A stretch of DNA of 64,000 nucleotides. It comes from Catenaria anguillulae PL171. Its lineage: Eukaryota > Blastocladiomycota > Blastocladiomycetes > Blastocladiales > Catenariaceae. Location: positions 372,001 to 436,000 of the forward strand of contig MCFL01000020.1 of the NCBI GenBank assembly GCA_002102555.1. The letters run 5' to 3'. Below are positions 55,446-64,000 of the stretch, piece by piece; the first letter of the stretch is position 1; the number at the start of each line of letters is the position of its first letter. A program made the translations under genes and the position numbers. The notes below the pieces were generated by a model. That model had not been told where the DNA came from. It saw only the letters and a list, made by a program, of their open reading frames with translations, and did not search any database.

Positions 55446-55886
55446 GCAGGTGAAAGGGGCAACTGAGATGGCCAAGAATGCAAGTAATGAGTGGCGAGCG
55501 GGTGTGCTGAGATCCGCGGCAGCAACAGTATCGGTTTCTGCGAATCCAGCCGCTGCGCTGGTTGCGCATCGAGCCGTAACTGGCAGCGTGACCGGTACCG
55601 ACGGCCGGGCGGCCAGCTTCGTTGCGGCCAGCCTGGGCGGCACCAAGGATTGGATGGCTCGGTTGGATGTGTAGCGTCGAAGATCCGTGGCAAACATGAG
55701 CGGGCGGGCGTTGCGCTCACAAGCGGCGAGAAGATTTCAAGGGTAGGGAGGAGCTTGAATGCGCAGAACGGAGATTGGGCTGAGGCGCACCAAACAGCCT
55801 TTGCCGACACCAAGCATAAGATTGGATCGGATCGGTGGCAGACAATGATGATGGAAAACAAGAAAGCCTACACAATTACGTGGTAG

Positions 55887-58850
55887 AAAAATCAATCAGC
55901 ACAACGTGACATGATCGAGAGGCAAACGGCGAATGCACGTACAGGGATGTATGACACGGCGCCCACGACAGGGATATTGCTGTAGGCTCTTAAATTGCTG
56001 GATCCTATCTGCTGCAGTGCTCAAGGTACGACCAAAACGCAGCACGAGTTCCAGTCTCTTAATAATCCGTGCGCGAAGAAATCCATCGGCGCACAGAACA
56101 TAGATACGCAAATTGGCGAGAGGCGTGGCCGTGGTGCAGTGAGCACCAACACCATTGCACAGCAAAACCGAATCATTGCCGCATCGTCGGGTTGTGCTGA
56201 AGCGAGCCAGACACTTTGGATAATCGACAAGCGAGCCAAGATACTGCAGAAAAGGAGAGTACAGCAGCCGTCAATGCGAAGAAGCAACCAATCTCGGATG
56301 TTGAATCGGTGGACGTATGGGAGCGTACATACCAGTCACAGCACGAGAACGAGTAGCGCAGAAAGGAATGCAGGCCGCGCGAGGACCCGCCATGATGCAT
56401 GTTGAGAATCCAAAACAAAGATGTCGAAAAGGAATCCCGTGGCGTTGCTGCTTCCACCGAAACTGCCGCCCTGTCAGGTGTTGCCACACCCGCGGCCAGT
56501 TTCGGCCGTCGCCAGCCGTGAAATTGGGAGAATCGGTTTGTGAAAGCATGCTGGTCGTGACTGAGATCGCGGATGGTGAAGGTTGATGAGTGCATCGAAC
56601 ACAAGCCATGGAGCGGCGCAGCCAAGCAAGGTGAAGTGCACGTACACGATAGTGAAGATGGCATCAATCGATAGATAATGCGGCGCTGGTAGGATGGTTT
56701 GAAGCCGGTGCGGTGGTGGATGTATGGGATTGCAGACGAGAGGCATGAATGTGCCCAGGAACAGCGGTAGGACAGAGTGCCGAGGTGAGCGGAAGCCGCA
56801 AAGTAAGGATTCAATGCGATGGAAACAATTCGTACAGGCACCAGCCGCAAACAGCAATGTCGATGGACGGGGCCATCGTGGGAGCGCTGCACTGGCTGAT
56901 TTGGCAGCTGGTGAAGACATGGGTTGTGGGCAGCTCGCCATACAAGGAGAGTGCAACAAACAAGCGAAACGCGGCGAATTCACTCTTTTCGCCCACGATC
57001 CACAAGCAGCGACAGCCCAAGTCCGCACAACTCGGCAAAAGGTCGGTGCGGCGCGATGGCTGCGAAGTCCGGAAACGAGGAGCGGGGTGTGCTTGCTTCA
57101 AGTGGTTGCAAACCAATGACACACGGACGAAAAGGTGGAATTAGTGGCAGCGACGGCGGGTGCCCTGGTGCCCCACTGCGTTACGGCCGCCTTGGGGACG
57201 GCTCTGCGCCGGCATCGGTACATGTGATTGCGATTGTGGATCGCAAAGTGAGGATGGCGAGACGACCATGGATCGTCGCGGCGGCGGAATCATTGGCCGC
57301 CGAGTGTTGGAGGCGGGCACGGGACAGCATGTGAAGCGGCGGTTGCCAGCACGGGGAGGCAAAAGACGTGGTGGCCCTGATGACAACAGCAACATGCGCT
57401 GAGGTCGAACGGGACGCTTGTTTTACGTTACATTGTACATAGTGCATGTGCATGATGAATCGAGAATATGATCAATTCGAAAGAGAAACAATGCCGCACT
57501 GGACATCCGAAAGCCAAAGAGCGCCCACTCAAAATGACGGACACAACAACATGGTCACACGACATCACGCCCACGGCTGCCACCGACAACCGCCTAACCG
57601 CGCAACAACCGCCAACCCAAACAGACCATGGAACCACCAACGCTGGCTGTCACCGGAAATGACGAGCCGCTGCATCATCTGGACGTCTTGTCAGCCGGTT
57701 CGACAACGGATCCGACGCCCGCCTTGACCGCGTGACGCCCGCTCATCCCGAGCGACGGTGCAAGTGATACCGACACGACTGGCGTACGGCACAAGGGATA
57801 CCGACACGGCTGGATGGTGTTATGGTGGAAAGCGCAAAGAAGGTCAGTACTTGTCTTGCCTCGAAGGCCAGCGCCCGTCGTCATCGCCCGACGATGGCAG
57901 GAGGAAATTGTTCGGCAACGAGTCCATTCGAAGCGACCAATGTGTGCAGGCTCACACGAAAACAGAGATTCACGTTTTCGCACAGAGGCAGCTGCCAACC
58001 GTGCCAGGCTAAGCGACTGCACGGCGATTGAGTGACATACGAAACAGTACCGCAGAGTCCCCAAGTATGGCATGGAGCACCACGCAGAGCCCAGCGACAG
58101 TTTGAAACAAGCGAGACGACCGCGGAGGCGAGTTTCGCTCAAGTTGGCAGACGGAGACATCATTCGGGTTGGCAGTGATAAAGCGTTGAGGAACATGATG
58201 AGCGGGATGCATTGATGGCGACGGAACTGTACAAGGCAATCGCTGACGCAAGAGCCGACGGTCATGGATCCAAACAGACGGACGAGAGCTTGACGAAGGG
58301 TGGCCGCGGAGACTGGTTTGAACGCCGCCATGATCCAAGCTAGCCTGGGTTGCGAGAGCGGGACAAGAAAGCCAGCAAACGAAGAGTGCGAGTCGAGACC
58401 AGGGATGACGGCGCAGCTTGACGGCCAATGGATCAATGAGCGATGGGCGGTGGCGGCGAGAGGGAAATGTACCCAGACAGTCTAGTCTGATGGCAGGCCA
58501 GCCTGTCGAGGATGCGGCGGCGGCGGCAAAGCAGCTAAGGAACCGTTCCAGAGGCGGAGAGCCTGCCTTGGGTTGGAAAGATACAGCCGGGGCGATACGA
58601 ATCAGGTGACATTGCCGTTGAGCACGATGCATGTTGCGAGAAGCAGACGCTCCTCGCTTGATTGGGCCACGACGAGCTTCGAGAGACGCAGCGGGAAGTG
58701 GGCCGCCGTCAAGCGCGAGTTTGACGGAAAGGCGGCACAGTGTTGTTGGTGGGGTGGCCGGGGTCGGACGGCGGCAGCCGGCGAACGACAGCAGCAGCCC
58801 GTTATAATGCAGCCGTAGGCAAACAATCGGGCGCCGGACGTTCGCCGGTC
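55887..58850 (-). pseudogene. Diverged tandem unit 3, probably decayed
   Basis: R lies at 56480-56850 (GTGACTGAGATCG ... GGTGAGCGGAAGCCGCAAAG), F1 at 57545-57740, F2 at 57885-57965, F3 at 58290-58410 and F4/F5 at 58507-58835. An 89-bp intron, 56332-56244 on the minus strand (GTATGT...TCTGCAG), aligns with the 75-bp intron of unit 1. The exon after it reads YLGSLVDYPKCLARF and then IYVLCADGFLRARIIKRLEL. Upstream, the homologous motif is split between frames (DLSHDQ in one, TDSPNFTAGDGRNWP in another), so a frameshift is likely. Minus-strand frames of 253 and 303 codons at the right are long but do not align in one frame with unit 2. Confidence 0.5.
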
Positions 58851-61800
58851 CGCGAGAAGCAGGCGGCCACAGCCGGCGGGCGGGATGAGATGGCGGCGCC
58901 GGGTCGAATCTTTGCATCACGGTATGTAGATATCATGAGAATGTATATGTATGTAGAATCAATCATTGACATTGACTTGATTGAAAGAGAAAGGAATGTA
59001 AACGCAAGTGAGAGACAGATCAAGAGTGGCCGCGGCTCACCTGAAAATCATGCCGGCCGTCACCAGCGCCAAAGCAACCGCAGCGGCGGTGACAGCGGCG
59101 GCGACAGTAGATCAACCAGCACTGTAGAGCACAGCGACCGGCAATAGCACATGAGAAATAGCAAGATTCGCCAGCGAACCGAGCGCCGTCCGCGTGGCGC
59201 ACAATTTGAGTGGCAGGTTGGCGGCAGGCAGTTCCGGTGCAGTGGCGACGCAAACTCGTCTGTTGAAGTGGCCATGCATTCAGCAGCAGCGAAATGCGCA
59301 AAGGTGGCAGCTTGAGAAGCAAAAGTGAGAACGCACAAGCAAGATGTAGATCCAGTTGAAACCCATTTTGTTGGATCCGCCGCCACGGCCACCGCCGCTG
59401 CACCTGGCCACTGGCAATCGAGGGTGCCGGGTAGGTGCTGTTGAAACGACGCCCGGCAAGGAGCAAGAGCAGGTCGGAAAAGAAACGGCGAGTTGATTCT
59501 GCGAGCAAATCGCAGCGCAAAAGGCTGCGCCTTTGTGATACAGCAAAAGACTGTGTTAGTGGCGAATCGGCGAGCAAATTGGAAAGAGCAAACACCGGAA
59601 CAAAGTCAGCGAAATCCAACTGAAGAGCGCGAAATGACCCGATCGGATTCCGCACACTTGCAAATCACCCACTTTCGCATGAATCAACTTGTTGCGAACT
59701 AGCACTTGTCGTCACGGACAGACGCCCAAGTCGCCGTGACCGACGCAGATGGGCGCCACTGCTTGTCCGTGGTGAAGGCGGCCAAGTGTACATCTGGGAC
59801 TGCCGCGAGGGTTCAGAGTGAGCACAAACAGCGGCGGAAAAAGGTGGTAACGGCCGGGTCGACAAGCGAATCGGCGCAACAACCTGGTCAGGGTGCGGCG
59901 GCGGCTGGTGGTGGGATGGCAACATCGCGGGCGAAACATGGAAAGGCGGGTCCGCATGCTGAAGTTAGCCAACGGCTTGGCCGACGGCGGGGGAAAAGTA
60001 AATGTGCCGAGGCGGGTCAGTGCAAAGCATAACAATGGGCACAAGCAACCGAAGCTGAATCGGTACCATTCAAAACAGGACAAAGACGAGTTGCCGTTGA
60101 CGAAAGCAGCAGCAGCCAAAATGCCGGGAATGGATGCTCGTTTGGATACACCACTTTATCGAGCCTGCCGGTTACCCGGATCTCTTGCGCCGACCGCCAC
60201 GGCTTTGCTTCAATCGGCGCATCTCACGGATCGGGCGCGGACGGCACATCTAATGGCGAGACGGCGGCCGCCGATGGCGATGTAGCGACACAGCAGCCAT
60301 GCCGACGGCGGCAACAGCGGCACGGTTCCATACTCATCTCAGCCGAGTTTGGTCGGCTCGACTTTGGCTTTGCCTGCGGCGGGCGAGAGTTGGAAACCGA
60401 GGGCATCTCATTCAATGACGACGGAAGGGTGAATGAGCCGACCGACAGCCATCCAGTATGGACTGCCCTGTTAGTCACTCTTGGAAGCTATCCGGATTGT
60501 CTGGAGCCTGATGTTGGGCGTCAGTGGCGCCGTCGCAGGATGGGTTCCGATCGGCGGCGACGGCGGCGGCGATGGGCGGGCATGAGGGCGGTGGTCGTAG
60601 GACGACAAAACGGGGAGGCGGCGGCGGTTGCAAGCAGTTACAATACATGGCAAGAGTGGGCTCGGTACGGTCATTGCTGAGTGGAGAGCTCCGGCTGGAA
60701 CGAACGGACACACTCGGATCATCCAGGGACGGCCCACGACCAACTTTTACCAGCGTATTGAGGCACAGCCAGCGGTACGACGAGCTCGCTTCCAACGCCA
60801 TTCAATAGTGCCAACCAAATGCATCCCCGATTCGACAATGATGGAAAGGTATCGGGTCTCTGGTGAGCCCGCCGCCACCATACGTCCTGAAAAACGCTGG
60901 CCGATGGCCGCGATGACGCCCAGATTGGCCGTGAGGGGTCAGATCAAGGCGGACGTGGCTGCAATCGATTGTGGTGACACAATAACCTCGGTTTGAGCAT
61001 GGTCTCAAGCTTCGATACAATGAAATGGGTACATGAGCAGCCCATTCGCAACTGTGCCAGATGTGCCAAAAAGTCGTCCCATAAACCACAGCAGCTAGTG
61101 CGTTAATGGCGCGGAGACGGCTACAGGCCGTTTTCCTCCTTGTAGAAGGCATGGTTGGTGGACCGGTACCTTAGGGATACCCTACGCCTCCAACTTTTCT
61201 GCATTGAAGCTTAGTGGTCAGGTGCGAGTAATCTATGAAGTACCGTAGACTACGTCGCATGGGTTAAGGATTTATTCCATTTCCCTGAACTTAAGTTTCA
61301 AACGTTGGCCGTTTACTGAATTCACCAACGATAAACAAAGGAATACCTGATCGTTTGCTATGGCAGAAGCAAAGTGTTTTATGTCATTGACTCGCTTCTG
61401 TTCGTGGAGACGCGTCCATTAGTGAGTTGTGTAACGTGAGACATTTCTTAGCTCCCATCGATCGTTAGCTAACGTGTTCAAGTGCATTGGCAGCGATGCA
61501 AATGCACTACAGTCTGGTGCGAGCCTTGCTACCTTTAATTTCCATTATAAGGTGCATGTCCGTAACTCCAGCAAATCCCCAAGTAGACTGCCAAGTTTAC
61601 GTTTTCTTTCTGGTAAGAGTTGCCGTTACTTAATTTGAAGCGGTTTCACTTGCTCAGAATCATCGCGCCTTGGGCGCAAGGTGCTTGCTCCTTGGCAATT
61701 TGGGCAAGTACGCTTTAGTAGCTTGAGATGGTAATGTCTTCAAGGCGGGTAGACGGGCAAGATTTTATCTTGTTGGTTGTTCCCGACTCTTGGGCATTGC

Positions 61801-62600
61801 TACGATGCGAAAAGGCAAACGCGGGCGAGAAGTGGAAAGAGCAAGGTGGTGAAGCCTTTGGCTTAGTGGTTGCAGAAGGGTCGATGCGCTAAAGGGTAAG
61901 AACGACGGACTGTATTGAGTGTGCTTTAGTTGCCGGACGCGGTCGCTAAAGCGATTCATGGCTGCGGGCTGACGAGTCTGCAGCTGTGAAGACTCTAACG
62001 GTTGGCTGTTCTTACTTACTATAAGGCGCAAAAATGCGGCGTTGGAGTGAGTGGAGGGAGGGAGGAAAGAACGAGGCAGGGGAATCGGGCGCAAGTAGGC
62101 GCAGGTTCTTCCGCAAATGCTATTTTATCTTCATTGTTGGCGAGTTTAGTTTGCCAGCACCTGTTTACCTACCCAGATCGGACGGGATGGGGGCTTTCAG
62201 GTGTGTATGGCCGTAGCTGAGCATTTGTGCAATACAATCGGTTATGAGGTGTTGATTTTTTCTTCTTTGTTGTCTTTGGATCGATGATTGATGGCAACGA
62301 CAACAACGCGTCATGTGATTTGGACACGCATCACCAACAAACGCGCGTGCACGACATGAGAGACTTTTGCTGAGCGATCTGCATTGGTTCCTTCTCTTTC
62401 GCGCTTTTGCACCAGAATCACAATGCACATGCCACATCACAATGCACATGTCACAACCCACACATGCAAACAAAATTACCGATTGATTCTCAAGTTCATT
62501 CAAACCGTGATTGCTCGACCAACACGCATCGTATCGCCTGCCGCCAAGTACCATTGGAAAGCCCTTGATTTGGCGCAGCTGCTCATGTTTGTGCCTGGCT
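58851..62600. other. Gene-poor stretch, nothing supportable
   Basis: About 3.7 kb. 58.9-61.0 kb is G/C-rich, with many overlapping open frames on both strands but no shared frame, domain or paired splice sites; it may hold more worn copies of the island units. 61.2-62.2 kb is noticeably richer in A/T and has few open frames. No tRNA, rRNA or telomere-type repeat was seen. Confidence 0.45.
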
Positions 62601-63350
62601 GATTGGGTATCATCACGTGACGCAATCGCCGATCGCGGCTCTTGACCCGGAAATGGCCGCAACTCGGCCAAATCGACGCCAATCGCTTTGCTGTTTCACA
62701 TTCCGATACGACTTTAGATGCTCTATCAGCGTGTCTTGTCGCCCCGTTGATTACCGCCGCCGATCTGCCGCGATCTGCGTCTTCCGACTTTGCCCGATCT
62801 GCCTTTCACCTACATATGCGACCCATGCGTTTTTCCGACACAAACCTGCTGCATGCGCCCATGCTGTCCGTTTGCCCGCCCGACCTCTCCAACATGCCGA
62901 TCGGACCCATGTTTGGTCCGATCATCTTGCTATTTCACTTGACTTTTGATTCTGCGCATGCCTTGTCGATTTCCTGCATCTTTTGACACCTGCCATGACC
63001 CGATCGGACCACTTTTGTGTTTTGCGTCATGTACCCAACCCATTATCGTCATGTACCCAACCCATTATCTCGGCCAATTCTATTGCTACGTTCATGCCAT
63101 GAGTACCATCGGATCCGCCTTGTTTTTCTGCACCACCTCCACCGCTTGCCCGCCTCGATCGCCTCCATTTTTGCCATTTCTTTCCCATTTCCCGACTTTG
63201 CGACCATTTCGATCGCGTGACCATCCAATTATCTCACCCAATACCCATCCGATCGCCGAGCCCCGCGTACCATTGGATTCGCCGTACTTTATTCTACCAG
63301 ATCCCATTATCGTTTGTCACGATTTGCTGTTGCATTGCTGCCGTCCCACA
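62601..63350. other. GATCGG-rich non-coding stretch
   Basis: About 750 bp with repeated CGATCG/CCGATC words, a 9-bp perfect inverted repeat (62899-62907 with 62915-62923, GATCGGACC / GGTCCGATC, 7-base loop) and a 22-bp tandem duplication. Plus-strand frames run through it into the heptamer array, but they are products of the array, not genes. Confidence 0.45.
63026..63069. repeat. 22-bp tandem duplication
   Basis: Two perfect adjacent copies of GTCATGTACCCAACCCATTA plus TC, at 63026-63047 and 63048-63069. Confidence 0.95.
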
Positions 63351-63623
63351 CATTTCGGATTTCACATTTCGGATTTCACATTTCACATTTCACATTTCAC
63401 ATTCCACATTTCGCATTCCACATTTCACATTTCGCATTTCACATTTCGCATTTCACATTTCACATTTCACATTCGACATCCGACATTCAAGATCCGACAT
63501 TCGACATCCGACATTCAAGATCCGACATTCGACATCCGACATTCAAGATCCGACATTCGACATCCGACATTCAAGATCCGACATTCGACATCCGACATTT
63601 CACATTTCAGATGGCACATTTCA
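63351..63623. repeat. Heptanucleotide tandem array, 39 units
   Basis: 273 bp that divide exactly into 39 heptamers with no insertion or deletion. Variants include CATTTCA, CATTTCG, GATTTCA, CATTCCA, CATTCGA, CATCCGA, CATTCAA and GATCCGA. The left half is mostly CATTTCA/CATTTCG, the right half CATTCGA-type. The array is followed by CG and a run of 14 T. Because 7 is not a multiple of 3, the same seven-residue pattern (HISHFTF and variants) appears in all three plus frames, which keeps all three open. There is no sign of CRISPR structure (no spacers). Confidence 0.97.
63470..63595. repeat. 28-bp higher-order repeat inside the heptamer array
   Basis: Four identical 28-bp blocks (63470-63497, 63498-63525, 63526-63553, 63554-63581) plus a half block to 63595. 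Each block is CATTCGA, CATCCGA, CATTCAA, GATCCGA. The identity of the blocks, against the variable left half, points to recent expansion. Confidence 0.95.
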
Positions 63624-64000
63624 CGTTTTTTTTTTTTTTAAATCGCCACTGCACATATACTTTATATACATTTGCTAAAAGTCCAATACATATCGAGTGG
63701 ACAACAGACTGCGCTCTTTCATGTGGTATTCATGCCGTCAGTGTCCGGTCAGTATTGATGGAGCTGTTGGCTCAAGTGTGAATCGATCGGCCGTGGTCGG
63801 TGATTTTCGAATGGACGTATCTTGCACAAAAGCTCACGTATGACGACAATGCGAGAGTACAAGGGTGGATTACTCGATGAGGGCTACTCAATGAATGTCG
63901 TGGCATGTCTATACCTGCTCTCTGTGAGGCTGTGCACCCGAAAATGTATTCTAGTTCGTAGTCGACAAGGTACAAAATGCGTCCATTCACCAAGATACAG
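63624..64000. other. Right end, nothing recognised
   Basis: About 375 bp, A/T-rich at first. A 73-codon minus-strand frame covers 63993-63772, but it has no motif, so a gene entering from the right edge can be neither claimed nor excluded. Confidence 0.35.

Noticed and set aside
57675..58920. Two overlapping minus-strand frames of 253 and 303 codons in unit 3
   Set aside because: They overlap each other, and the homologous part of unit 2 is interrupted in both frames; no consistent model was found.
63351..63623. Possible CRISPR array or telomeric tract
   Set aside because: Repeats are directly adjacent with no spacers, the context is eukaryotic, and the heptamer is not a known telomere repeat (no TTAGGG-like G-rich strand).
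62946..63641. 231-codon plus-strand frame ending in histidine/phenylalanine/serine repeats
   Set aside because: Its length comes from the 7-bp array, which is open in all three frames; the upstream part shows no protein character.

Overview
The window is nuclear DNA of a fungus. It has short GT-AG introns (about 55-104 bp), dense genes on both strands, G/C-rich third codon positions, and clear fungal and core-eukaryote genes: the cohesin subunit Scc3, Nop4/RBM28, Cyc8/Ssn6, Vps39 and CSN5. An early-diverging, GC-rich lineage such as Blastocladiomycota would fit the style, but that placement is inference. No bacterial, organellar or viral features were recognised.

Layout, 1-49.5 kb (gene-rich): 5' end of a cyclophilin (-); F-box protein (+); cohesin Scc3/STAG (-); SPX-RING-type E3 without a recognisable SPX domain (-); Nop4/RBM28 with an added RGG tail (-); F-box/Cys-cluster protein (+); disordered protein (-); single-C2 protein (+); Ser/Ala/Glu-rich protein with a C-terminal coiled coil (+); unassigned protein with one folded segment (+); tRNA-Gln(CUG) (-); Cyc8/Ssn6 TPR corepressor (-); single-pass membrane SH3 protein (+); a tentative multi-exon gene (-); Vps39/Vam6 rebuilt from five exons (-); CSN5 (+); then two tail-to-tail paralogues of a family I do not recognise (43.8-49.4 kb). 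Most gene models needed splicing, and every junction reported keeps frame.

49.5-59 kb is a gene-poor island. I read three diverged direct units of about 2-3 kb, all in the minus orientation. They share ordered DNA landmarks and, in two units, an intron at the same place. One unit still supports a frame-consistent set of 3' exons; the others look decayed or truncated. 59-63.3 kb shows no supportable gene. At 63,351-63,623 lies a phase-perfect array of 39 heptamers whose second half has a 28-bp higher-order repeat.

The housekeeping genes act in separate processes: chromosome cohesion, pre-ribosome assembly, transcriptional repression, vacuolar tethering, and COP9/cullin control. They show no pathway clustering. 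The most promising undescribed items are the tail-to-tail gene pair with its internally duplicated domain, and the decaying tandem gene family in the island. Start codons were moved to in-frame ATGs wherever the longest open frame began at a non-ATG codon.
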